From contig JAUCBJ010001826.1 of NCBI GenBank assembly GCA_032718475.1, positions 1 to 49,950 on the forward strand: DNA of 49,950 bases. Direction: 5' to 3'. A program made the translations under genes and the position numbers. A model generated the notes under the pieces. That model was not told the origin of the DNA. It saw only the letters and a list, made by a program, of their open reading frames with translations, and made no database searches. Positions 31,339 to 41,075 of this stretch are shown one piece after another (within the stretch, counting starts at the first letter, position 1; each line of letters starts with the position of its first letter). This stretch comes from Nemertoderma westbladi (Eukaryota > Xenacoelomorpha > Nemertodermatida > Nemertodermatidae).

Positions 31339-32559
31339 TGTAAAAGCTTCTGTGGGATATAACTGGCCCCTTTGCTTCGCAATCCAGTTTCCCCCCAGGC
31401 GCTGGAATACTCTAAAAAGGTTCTCTAACTGTATATATATTCCCCTCGCCCGCAAGGTACCGTTACAGGTGTTTTAACGGACATAAAAGTCATTCTGCTA
31501 TATACGTGTTTTAGCGGACATGGTAAGGCAAAAAACCTGCAATGCACCAAATACCTTTCACAGCTTAGCCGTGATGATTCATATTACGACATCTAACAGC
31601 TGGTTGCTGACATGGAAACAGCCATTGGATGCATGGTTCTTTGTTTGGCTTGAGCCAATCAGAGCGTTTTTTCCTGTCGACGTGTAGCTTTTCGGCCGAT
31701 CATAAGGAGAGTGTTCAGTCTTACTGTTTTTACTTGATACTTTGTTGTTATTGCTGTCTAAGCCAGAAACACCGGCTCTAAGAACTCTAGTAAAACTGCT
31801 TAGATTATAGAAAGTATAACTGTTACCGGCGGTGTTACCTCACTTAATTTAACTGCACTAATCATATTGTTTGTACTGCTATTTACCGTCAGTTATTAAT
31901 TGTATCTATTTGTTGATGGAAATATTGCTCTTTGGAGAATACGGATAAATCACCCAAAATTCCCAATTTCTTGATACACTACAGGTTAGAGAGACAGGCT
32001 ATATATAACAATTGCGATTTATATCAATGTGGTGTGTATTGAATCTAATGTTATTTAGTAGACACTACCTGAGTCAATTGCTGTTCTCTTTATGTGTGAT
32101 CAAATATACTGACGGTCGGCAGAATAGTGTGCATGATTGTGAGTGTGATGTGACTGGTAACAAAGCATTTCCTAAAGAATGCGACTTATACTTTAATCAT
32201 AAGCCTTATCGTTGCGTTTAGTATAAGTCCTAGCTCTGTTTAAATAGATAGAGCGCCACGTCCTAAAGGAACTGTTAATATTTCCCGAAAGTTAATAATA
32301 TCTGTCAGAAATTAATTATTAGCGATCAATCGAATAATACAGTAGGCTTACACTGCAACCTTACACTGCAATAATAAAATCTAAGCATCCGAATTCAGCC
32401 TCCCGGGTGTAGATCCATCGGGTGAATGATCGCGCATGGGCTGGCTTCGGCTAATGTTTTGTTTATTAGCATAAAATAATGCTAAAGGTGTGTTAATTAA
32501 CTAAAAGACATATAAATTTTGGCAGGTTAAACTGCTAAAGGTCTTCAAAAGCGCGAACA
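31339..32559 (+). repeat. 3' LTR (1,221 bp)
   Basis: Matches the 5' LTR end to end. Differences seen: C to A in ACCAACTACC, G to A in TTTTGGCGG, and deletions of 1, 1 and 7 bp. It ends GCGCGAACA, followed by the second ACTAT target copy. Confidence 0.95.
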
Positions 32560-34531
32560 ACTATACTGCGTCTAATTACCACAATATACAGAACTCAAGC
32601 GTCTATTTACCACAAGACTAACTGCATCTAATTACCACAATATACAGAACTTAGGTGTCTATTTACCTCAAGACTACACTGCATCTACTGTATTTACCAC
32701 ATACAGAACGCAAGTGTCTAATTACCACATCACTACTGCGTCTAGAATTACTGTACCACAATATACAGAACTCAAGTGTCTATTTACCACAAGACTACAC
32801 TTCATCTAATTACCACAATATACAGAACGTGTCTAATTACCACAAGACTATACTGCGTCTAATTACCACAATATACAGAACTCAAGTGTATATTTACCAC
32901 AAGACTAACTCTGCATCTAATTACCACAATATACAGAACGCAAGTGTCTAATTACCACAATATACAGAACGCAAGTGTCTAATTACCACAACACTATACT
33001 GCGTCTAATTACCACAATATACAGAACGCAAGTGTCTAATTACCACAACACTATACTGCGTCTAATTACCACAATATACAGAACGCAAGTGTCTAATTAC
33101 CACAACACTATACTGCGTCTAATTACCACAATATACAGAACGCAAGTGTCTAATTACCACAACACTATACTGCGTCTAATTACCACAATATACAGAACTT
33201 AGGTGTCTATTTACCACAAGACTACACTGCGTCTAATTACCACAATATACAGAACGCAAGTGTCTAATTACCACAACACTATACTGCGTCTAATTACCAC
33301 AATATACAGAACGCAAGTGTCTAATTACCACAACACTATACTGCGTCTAATTACCACAATATACAGAACTTAGGTGTCTATTTACCATAAGGACTACACT
33401 GCATCTAATTACCACAATATTATTTTACAATGGCATCTAATTACCACAATATACAGAACGCAAGTGTCTAATTACCACAACACTATACTGCGTCTAATTA
33501 CCACAATATACAGAACGCAAGTGTCTAATTATCACAACACTATACTGCCTCTAATTACCACAATATACAGAACGGAAGTGTCTAATTACCACAACACTAT
33601 ACTGCGTCTAATTACCACAATATACAGAACGCAAGTGTCTAATTACCACAACACTATACTGCGTCTAATTACCACAATATACAGAACTTAGGTGTCTATT
33701 TACCACAAGACTACACTGCGTCTAATTACCACAATATACAGAACGCAAGTGTCTAATTACCACAACACTATACTGCGTCTAATTACCGCAATATACAGAA
33801 TGCAAGTGTCTAATTACCACAACACTATACTGTGTCTAATTACCACAATATACAGAACGCAAGTGTCTAATTACCACAACAATATACTGCGTCTAATTAC
33901 CACAATATACAGAACGCAAGTGTCTAATTACCACAACACTATACTGCGTCTAATTACCACAATATACAGAACTTAGATGTCTATTTACCACAAGACTACA
34001 CTGCGTCTAATTACCACAATATACAGAACGCAAGTGTCTACTTACCACAAGACTGCACTGCATCTAATTACCACAATATACAGAACTCAAGTGTCTATTT
34101 ACAACAAGACTACACTGCATCTAATTACCACAATGTACAGAACGCAAGTGTCTACTTACCACAAGACTACACTGCATCTAATTACCACAATATACAGAAC
34201 TCACGTGTCTATTTACCACAAGACTACACTGCATCTATTTACCGAAATATACAGAACTCAAGTGTCTATTTACCACAAGACTACACTGCATCTAATTACC
34301 ACAATATACAGAACCCAGGTGTCTATTTACCACAAGATTACACTGCATCTAATTACCACAATATACAGAACGGCAGTAATTAATACTCAGTGTCTATTTA
34401 CCACAAGACTACACTGCATCTAATTACCACAATATACAGAACTCAAGTGTCTATTTACCACAAGACTACACTTCATCTAATTACCACAATATACAGAACT
34501 CAAGTGTCTATTTACCACAACACTACTGCGT
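32560..34531. repeat. 57-bp satellite array, main block
   Basis: Unit CTAATTACCACAATATACAG, AACGCAAGTGTCTAATTACC, ACAACACTATACTGCGT: 57 bp. Each unit has two related halves that both start TCTAATTACCACAA. Two subfamilies exist: ACTATACTGCGT/AACGCAAG units dominate from about 32,950 to 33,960, and ACTACACTGCAT/AACTCAAG/TCTATTTACC units dominate on both sides. Since 57 is divisible by three, 19-residue periodic ORFs run through it; they are not genes. The first bases ACTAT are the BEL target duplication, and the last 15 are the target duplication of the next element. Confidence 0.95.
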
Positions 34532-34635
34532 GTTAGGTAGGTAGGTGGACCTACTGTAGCAGACAGCCAGACTGCTTGGCGCCAAACAAAGGAGTAGAAA
34601 CCGGATTGTGGGCCGCCACTATCCCTCGAAGAGGA

Positions 34636-37600
34636 ATGCCGTGTTGCAGGTGCGGCATCAACAGCACTTGCGTGCGGGGCTGCGCCTGTGTAAAGGCCAA
34701 GATAGACTGCCTGGACTGCGTTCCCGGTAAGCGGAGACGGTGCCGAAACGGCGGGACTGGTTCGCCGATCAGCCAATCCCAACCCACCCCGACCAGCGAT
34801 GGACTACGAGACTTGGTTTCACCCATTTCGTTCTCCCAGCCAACAGCTACCGAGTCGGGGGGGAGGGACGAGTCCTTCGACGAGATTCTGGTGGTGGAAT
34901 TGTCGGACAGCGATGGTTCTTTCCACTCGCTCAGCGACACATTGGTGTCACGTAGTTCTGTGTCCGAGGTCAGTCTATCAGCCTCAATGACTCCAGAAGT
35001 CGGACTGTCGGGTCCAGATGTGCTCATGGGTCAGGGGAACCCCGTTTCGCCAACCATTGAGGCCGCCTCCCTGGACTGCGCCTCCGGTGTAGCCCCTACG
35101 GTGTCCGGTGCTGCCCCCCTCACCCCAACAGAGTCCGGTGTTGCCCCCCTCACCCATATGGTGTCCAGTGTTGCCCCACTCTCCACAATGGTGTCCGGTG
35201 TTGCCTCCCTAGATCTCACGCATACGGTGTCCGGGGTCGCCCCTACGGTGGCCGGTGTCGCCCCCCTCAACCCTACGGTGTCTGATGTTGCCCCCCTCAC
35301 CCCTACGGTGTCCGGTGTTGCCCCACTCACCACAACGGTGTCCGGGGTTGCCCCCCTCGATCTCACCCCTACGGTGTCCGGGGTCACCCCTACGGTGTCC
35401 GGTGTCGCCCCCCTCAACCCTACGGTGTCCGGTATTGCTCCCCTCGCCCCTACGGTGTCCGGTGTTACCACCCTCGCCCCAAATGTGTCTGGTGTTGCCC
35501 CCCTCGCCCAAACGGTATCTGGTGCTGCCCCCCGGGCCCCCATGGTGTCTGGTGGCTCCCCCCTTGCCCCTACGGTGTCCGGGGTCTCCCCCCTCGCCCC
35601 AATGGTGTCCGGTGTTGCCCCCCTCGCCCCTACGGTGTCTGGTGCGCCACTGGTAGCCACAGCAACGCAACCACGCGGAACTATGCAGCCGCTGAGTGCC
35701 ACAACGCCAATAGCTGCCCCAATCCCGCCAACGAACACCAACTCCAACAGAATAGTTTCCTGGGGCAATGTAAGGCTACCCTTACTTCAGTTGGAGACCT
35801 CGATCAATGGCGTCTACGACGTCATTGTTCACTGGCGACCCAATCTATTTTTGGTTCCACAGGGTATGGTCGGGTGCGATTTTGTGGCAGGAATGTCCAA
35901 TCTTCTGTCACTAGTGACGACGGGGAACCCTCTGCAGTCGTTTGCGCTGAAGGGGTTGATGGCGGCCCCGGCTTTGTTGCTCCAGAAACCAAGCCGCGCA
36001 TCAACAATGGCGACACACCGGCGGGTTATAGAACGCCGGCTGGAAAGTTGGAAACGCGGCGAATTCGGTGAACTCCTCGTGGAAGCCAGAGCAATTCAGG
36101 CGCACCTCCCCAAGCAACGTTTCCGAGCCGATTCTCAGAATGTTGCCATGCAGAAAGCGTTTGTGCGTCACATGCTGGTGGGAAACGTGTCTGCGGCGAC
36201 AAGGAGTCTCAGCGACCTGAACCGGGGGAAACCGCTGAAGTTGGACGATACTTTCGTGGACAAAGACGGAACGACAAAGATTGTCCGCGATGTTCTGCGG
36301 GAGAAACACCCGGCCGCGAAACCCGCCGATGAATCCATTCTCCTCACTGAGTTCGTTGGAGCCCCAGAGTACCACAGCGTGATATTTGAGCGCCTGAATG
36401 GACAGCTCATCTTGTCCAGTCTTCTAAGGATGCGTGGAAACGCTTCGGGACCTTCGGGGTTGGACGTCCAGGGATGGAAACATCTCCTGACGAGGTTCCG
36501 GAATCAATCAACGGAGCTCTGTGACCGAATCGCCGATTTGGGGAAACTCATATCGCAGAATGTTCTTCCTCCAGGAACTCTTACACCGTTTCTGTCCGCC
36601 CGACTGCTCGCGCTTGATAAGAACCCCGGAGTCCGTCCCATCGGGATAGGCGAGGTTCTCCGCCGGGTGGTCGGCAAGGCGGCGATGACCTGTATCCGCG
36701 GGGATCTACAGGAGGTGGGCGGCTCCGTCCAGATGTGCCTCGGCCAGAAGGCGGGCACCGAGTCCGCCATCCACTCGCTGAACGACGAGTTCGCCACGGA
36801 CGATGGCGACGCCGTCCTCCAGATCGACGCCACGAACGCGTTCAACGCGCTGAACCGCGAGGCGGCGCTGCAAAACATCCGGCTGGTCTGCCCCGCGCTT
36901 CACACCATCGTAGTGAATTGCTACGACCAGCCGTCGTGTTTGTTCGTGGGGGGCGAGACGATGTTCTCGGAGGAGGGCTCGACGCAGGGCGACCCGGTGG
37001 CGATGCCGATGTTTGGCGTTGGTCTCATCCCGTTACTCGCCGAGCTTATGCGCGCCTGTACTGTCGTTCAGAAGTGGTACGCGGACGACGGGAACGCCGT
37101 GGGGAAACTCAAGGAACTCCGGAAGTTCTGGGACGTGGTGTCAGTGAGGGGGCCTCTCTACGGGTACTACCCGACTAAGTGCTGCCTCACTGTCAAGCCG
37201 GAGAAGTTGGAGGAGGCGAAGGAGATTTTCGCGGACACCGGCGTTGCCATCGACATGGTGGGGAACAAACTCCTCGGGGGAGTAATCGGGACCGAGGAGT
37301 TCCAGCGTGAGTACACCGAGCGGAAGGTGGAGGATTTCGCCGCCGACGTGGATCGCCTCGCCACCATCGCCGCAGTCGACCCGCACTGCGCGTACGCCGG
37401 CCTCGCCTTCGGTCTCTCCTGCCGGTGGCGGTTCTTGGCGCGCGTCGTCCCGGGGGCCACGGATTCTTTTGGGAAGTTGGAGGAGGCCGTGGAGCAGTGC
37501 CTCTGCCGGATCATTGACCGGCCGGCGGTATCGGCGACGGAACGCGAGTTGCTGTCGCTGCTGGTTTATGACAAATTAAGTAGTGAAATACACAATTTGT

Positions 37601-38406
37601 GTGGACTAACTACTGAGAAAGGTGCGTCTGCCTGGCTAAATACCAAACCCTTAACGTTGCACGACACTCACCTGTCCAAGGAAGAGTTCCGTGACGCAGT
37701 TTGTCTCCGGTACGGTTGGTCGCCAAGAAATCTTCCCTCTCGTTGTGTCTGTGGGTCGCGATTTTCTCCTTCCCACGTTCTGTCGTGTCCCACTGGGGGG
37801 TTCCCCTCAATCAGACACAACGAGATCCGCGATTTCGTCGCCGACTCCCTGACTGAGGTGGCCCACAACGTGGCTGTCGAGCCGATGCTCCAGTCGCTGA
37901 CGGGGGAGTCCTTTACTCTCCGGTCCACCTCGACGGACCAGCAGGCGAGACTCGATGTGTCGGTGAGCGGATTCTGGGGCAACCGCTTCCAGAAGATGTT
38001 CATCGACGTGTCAGTGTTCAACCCGCTGGCGGACACCAACGCAGCAATGTCGCTGGATGCCGCCCACCTCCATCACGAGGCGAGGAAGATCCGGAGATAC
38101 GAGGAGCGGATCCGTGAGGTTGAGCACTCAACCTTCACCCCCCTCATATTTTCCGCTTTCGGGGGCATGGCGCCGGCTGCGAAGCAGTTTGTGAAGCGGC
38201 TGGCATTGAGGCTGTCGGAGAAACGACAGGTTCCCTACCCGGAGTCGGTAGCGTGGGTGCGGCGACGCATCAACTTCGCCTTACTCCGGTCGTCCCTGAT
38301 GTGCCTCCGTGGGTTTCGGTCGGCCGCTAGAAGACTGGTGCGGGCAGCGGTGGCGGACGCGTCCATTGTGTGGGCGAACGCGGACTCGGACCCCGGGACG
38401 GCTTAG
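34636..38406 (+). CDS. CXC-RT-endonuclease protein of an RLE-type non-LTR retrotransposon
   Basis: 1,256 residues from ATG 34,636; the frame is open from 34,537 with no earlier ATG. Residues 3-38 form a cysteine-rich CXC motif (CCRCG...CVRGCACVKAK..C..C). Residues about 148-338 are some 20 copies of a ten-residue repeat (APLTPTVSGV). The reverse transcriptase spans about 600-900: GPSGLD, then RPIGIGEVLRR, motif A VLQID(731)ATNAFN, motif B STQGDP, motif C YADD (815-818). A zinc motif follows, C1037-x-C1039-x7-H1047-x3-C1051, then a PD-(D/E)xK-like nuclease: RLD(1107)VSV, FID(1124)VSV and K1151...Y1155. RT, CCHC and nuclease in this order is the plan of site-specific R2/CRE/NeSL-like elements. 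I recall similar CXC-RT-nuclease proteins from cnidarian genomes but cannot name the clade. Confidence 0.92.
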   Translation: MPCCRCGINSTCVRGCACVKAKIDCLDCVPGKRRRCRNGGTGSPISQSQPTPTSDGLRDLVSPISFSQPTATESGGRDESFDEILVVELSDSDGSFHSLSDTLVSRSSVSEVSLSASMTPEVGLSGPDVLMGQGNPVSPTIEAASLDCASGVAPTVSGAAPLTPTESGVAPLTHMVSSVAPLSTMVSGVASLDLTHTVSGVAPTVAGVAPLNPTVSDVAPLTPTVSGVAPLTTTVSGVAPLDLTPTVSGVTPTVSGVAPLNPTVSGIAPLAPTVSGVTTLAPNVSGVAPLAQTVSGAAPRAPMVSGGSPLAPTVSGVSPLAPMVSGVAPLAPTVSGAPLVATATQPRGTMQPLSATTPIAAPIPPTNTNSNRIVSWGNVRLPLLQLETSINGVYDVIVHWRPNLFLVPQGMVGCDFVAGMSNLLSLVTTGNPLQSFALKGLMAAPALLLQKPSRASTMATHRRVIERRLESWKRGEFGELLVEARAIQAHLPKQRFRADSQNVAMQKAFVRHMLVGNVSAATRSLSDLNRGKPLKLDDTFVDKDGTTKIVRDVLREKHPAAKPADESILLTEFVGAPEYHSVIFERLNGQLILSSLLRMRGNASGPSGLDVQGWKHLLTRFRNQSTELCDRIADLGKLISQNVLPPGTLTPFLSARLLALDKNPGVRPIGIGEVLRRVVGKAAMTCIRGDLQEVGGSVQMCLGQKAGTESAIHSLNDEFATDDGDAVLQIDATNAFNALNREAALQNIRLVCPALHTIVVNCYDQPSCLFVGGETMFSEEGSTQGDPVAMPMFGVGLIPLLAELMRACTVVQKWYADDGNAVGKLKELRKFWDVVSVRGPLYGYYPTKCCLTVKPEKLEEAKEIFADTGVAIDMVGNKLLGGVIGTEEFQREYTERKVEDFAADVDRLATIAAVDPHCAYAGLAFGLSCRWRFLARVVPGATDSFGKLEEAVEQCLCRIIDRPAVSATERELLSLLVYDKLSSEIHNLCGLTTEKGASAWLNTKPLTLHDTHLSKEEFRDAVCLRYGWSPRNLPSRCVCGSRFSPSHVLSCPTGGFPSIRHNEIRDFVADSLTEVAHNVAVEPMLQSLTGESFTLRSTSTDQQARLDVSVSGFWGNRFQKMFIDVSVFNPLADTNAAMSLDAAHLHHEARKIRRYEERIREVEHSTFTPLIFSAFGGMAPAAKQFVKRLALRLSEKRQVPYPESVAWVRRRINFALLRSSLMCLRGFRSAARRLVRAAVADASIVWANADSDPGTA
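35080..35650 (+). repeat. 30-bp coding minisatellite in the retrotransposon ORF
   Basis: The core CCTACGGTGTCCGGTGTTGC plus CCCCCTCACC repeats about 20 times with substitutions but no frame-breaking indels, giving a linker of repeated (A/T)PL-x-PTVSGV. A longer block containing DL-T-x-TVSGV(A/T)PTV is itself duplicated. Antisense ORFs across it are by-products. Confidence 0.9.
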
Positions 38407-38643
38407 AAGTTAGAGGTCTGGCGGGTTTGTTGGGTACTGGCAGTGGCTGAGTGGCAGACTGGTGATGGGTAGTACTGAACCAATTTGTATTGTTTGTATT
38501 GTTGCTAGGTAACAGTTTGAGTCAGCTGGTGGTGGGTTATATTTGTACTTATTTTGGTGCGTTTTTATATTCGAATTATTGTTTGTTAATATTATAATAT
38601 ATGGAGGCTTTTGAGTAAAAAAAAAAAAAAAGATAACAAAAAA
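38407..38643 (+). other. 3' UTR and A-rich tail of the non-LTR element
   Basis: 237 bp after the TAG stop, ending in a run of 15 A's (about 38,617-38,631), GATAAC and more A's directly before the target duplication. Confidence 0.8.
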
Positions 38644-38900
38644 ACAACACTACTGCGTCTAATTACCACAATATTCAGAACGCAAGTGTCTATTTACCAC
38701 AAGACTACACTGCATCTATTTACCACAATATTATACAGAACGCAAGTGTCTAATTACCACAAGACTACACTGCATCTAATTACCACAAGACTATACTGCA
38801 TATAATTACCACAATATACAGTACAGTAGTTATTAATATTCAGTGTCTACTGTATTACCGCAAGACTTCACTAACATCTATTACCACACAATATACAGCA
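38644..38900. repeat. right part of the 57-bp satellite array
   Basis: About four degenerate units resume after the second copy of the target duplication and decay by 38,900. Confidence 0.85.
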
Positions 38901-39504
38901 TTATTTTTTAGGTTGGACAAATATATTGGTATGACATTCTTTATTAATCTTTAATCTTTATTAATTTATCAGTAAAAAGAGCCTAGTATTGAAGAAAATA
39001 ATATAACTTGATTTCTGCAACAATTTATAGATAATGAAAAAAATATACAGTAGTTGCACAGATTCGGTCGACCTTACCTTATGTTAGAGGCAATGAGTGC
39101 CGAGATTAAAAAAGACAAGGAGAGCTCCATGTAACAAGTACGAAAAATAGATAAGAAGGTCTCACAACTCATTTCCAGTATAGACCCCACAGAACTATAC
39201 TCCTTACAGGCAAAGAGATAACTGGTACTCATTTAACGAGCATGTAAGTAACAAAGCAAATATGCGCCCTGGTTTGGTTAGTCCCTTTAAAGCATTTGTG
39301 CCAAAACGAAAGCTATCCTGACCCGCCTGTAGGGATAGAACCCCACGACCTCTGGAGCGATATTAATTCAAGGAAATGGATTTAAATGCTAAGCAAGGCT
39401 TGAAAAAATTGAATACGCGTATTGTATTAGAACATGATCCTTAAAAATACAAAGTATGCTGTCATGTTGTTCGTTCATTCAATATGCTCAAATTAACAAT
39501 AAAC
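38901..39504. other. unclassified AT-rich region
   Basis: No gene, no recognised repeat. Confidence 0.4.
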
Positions 39505-39702
39505 ACAATATTGCAATGTTCTAGAGTTAATAATACGGAAATAAAAACCTTCAGCGAATAAAACTGTAATAATCACTTCAGCCTAATCCTTCAGCAAATT
39601 ATACAGGTTAATTTGCTTCTGGAACGGCATCAGTGATTATTCAGTTTTATTCGCTTCAGGTTATTATTTCCGTATATTAACTCTAGAACATTGCAATATT
39701 GT
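39505..39702. mobile_element. 198-bp palindromic MITE-like element
   Basis: About 70-bp arms are near-perfect complements: ACAATATTGCAATGTTCTAG at the left end and its complement at the right end, continuing through GTTAATA(A)TACGGAAATAA. A smaller inverted pair (CAGCAAATTA/TAATTTGCTTCTG) sits at the centre. No ORF. Target duplication not clear. Confidence 0.75.
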
Positions 39703-40695
39703 ATGTATAATATTAATTAAGAATCCAAAGTTATTTTCATTTAATTTTTGTTACAGGGTATACCTAATTTGAAAGCTCACCAACCCGCGGGGTGGTGTGG
39801 GTTGCAAGGGTGTTCTAGAATAACGAAAAAAATGAAGAGAGCTGTTGAGCTGAAGATTTAAGAAGATAATTGGGCTTAATTAATTAATTAATTAACTTAA
39901 TTGTTCTTAAATAAAAAAAAGAAACAATTCCAAACATTCTTAGGACACGTTCACACAACCGAGTCAAAGTCAAAATACAAAATGTAAAACACAATATACC
40001 TAAATATCTATGGCTACTTCATAAACTTATATATATCATATACATTTGATTAATAAATAGCTATTAATTATTATTATCATTATTACTAACTACAACTACC
40101 AACGCTGATATTAATAATTAATATTAAATGTGTAGGGCTTGTAAATAAAATCCAAGGGCAAGGGTTCTGTTGTGCCCTGGGATATGTGGGCACAGTTTAC
40201 TGTAGGATATATGATAATTGGCGGTGGAGAATAATATTTATATCATAAGCAACATTTACAGTAGCAAATATGTGGAAGATTTATGTATTTCAATCCATCA
40301 TTATTATTCGTTGAAGAGTTTCAGCGAGAAGAGTCAAAATTATGTCAACCTCATACTGTACAAATTTCAACAGAATGGACGTGATTAATTACTCTGCAAA
40401 ATTTTACTCTTAATCATAAAATCGGCCTACCCATCTATGAAATACTGGAAAACGGTGAAGGAAAAATTACGGATATCAGACACGGACGAGACACCGGAAA
40501 TACATAATTTGTAAGATTAAATACTTTATCGCAAGTTATAAAATTAACAAATAAATGAATTGTGTTTAAACACCATTTAATTCCTAATAAAAATAATCTT
40601 AGTTTATATAAATAAATTAATGGGGCACAATTTCAGTATATTATATCCATAACGAAATCAGTTTATTTCATTTAGTAATAAGTTCTACAGAATAT
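39703..40695. other. unclassified AT-rich region
   Basis: No ORF of note and no repeat I recognise beyond short AATT runs (39,877-39,900). Confidence 0.4.
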
Positions 40696-41075
40696 AAGTC
40701 GGTCAGTCTGTCGGTGGGTTAGTTGGTCAGTCGTTCATTCAGTCTGTTGGTCGGTAGGTCAGTTGGTCAGTCTGTGTGTGAGTCTATCGGTCGGTTGGTC
40801 AATTTGTCATTCAGTCTGTCGGTCAGTCTGTTGGTCGGTCGGTCAGTTGATGGATCGGTACGTCAGTTGGTTAGTCTGTCAGTCGGTCGGTCGGTTGGCC
40901 AATCTGTCGGTCAGTCTCTCGGTCGGTTTTTCAGTATGTCGGTCAGTCTGTCTGTCGGTTGGTCAGTCTGTCAGTGGGTCAGTCGGTTGGTCAGTCAGTC
41001 TGTCGGTCGATTGCTCAGTCTGTCGGTCAGTCTGTTGGTCGGTCGGTTGGTCAGACCGTCGGTGAGTATGTCGGT
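40696..41075. repeat. GTCGGTCAGTCTGT-type simple repeat
   Basis: Degenerate (GTCN)n with a dominant CGGTCAGTCTGT pattern over about 380 bp. The two overlapping serine/valine-rich ORFs across it reflect the repeat only. Confidence 0.9.

Larger units (their letters stand above)
21630..32559 (+). mobile_element. BEL/Pao-type LTR retrotransposon, RT- and integrase-less, 10.93 kb
   Basis: Two direct LTRs (1,230 and 1,221 bp, TG...CA) flank an 8.48-kb interior, and the host duplication ACTAT lies at 21,625-21,629 and 32,560-32,564. The interior holds a 2.2-kb leader, a Gag-protease ORF (25,030-28,380), 1.6 kb of non-coding DNA and three small ORFs before a short purine tract. I saw two base substitutions and three indels (1, 1 and 7 bp) between the LTRs, so the insertion is recent. 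The Gag and protease segments are of the BEL/Pao kind (DUF1759-like core, CCHC knuckles, DSG protease, GW-x-x-TGP). No reverse transcriptase or integrase ORF exists, so it must have moved using enzymes supplied by a relative. Confidence 0.9.
34532..38643 (+). mobile_element. non-LTR retrotransposon with restriction-like endonuclease, 4.1 kb, apparently full-length
   Basis: Bounded by a perfect 15-bp target duplication ACAACACTACTGCGT (34,517-34,531 and 38,644-38,658). The duplicated sequence carries a two-base deletion relative to the satellite consensus (CACTACTG for CACTATACTG), so the match is unlikely to be just two ordinary units. A 3' A-rich tail (about 38,616-38,643) marks target-primed reverse transcription. 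It has one long intact ORF, a 104-nt 5' end and a 237-nt 3' UTR. The intact ORF and perfect duplication suggest a recent and possibly active copy. Confidence 0.9.

Noticed and set aside
32655-34423. Long periodic ORFs in the 57-bp array
   Set aside because: The period is a multiple of three, so any stop-free unit gives an endless frame. The 19-residue repeats have no protein character.
32560-34531. CRISPR array
   Set aside because: Units are contiguous and near-identical without unique spacers, and the DNA is animal. The same holds for the 32-bp array.
34477-38039. Antisense and alternative-frame ORFs across the RLE-type retrotransposon (up to 245 codons)
   Set aside because: They shadow a GC-rich true ORF with clear RT and nuclease motifs. 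The longest antisense one is the complement of the decapeptide repeat.
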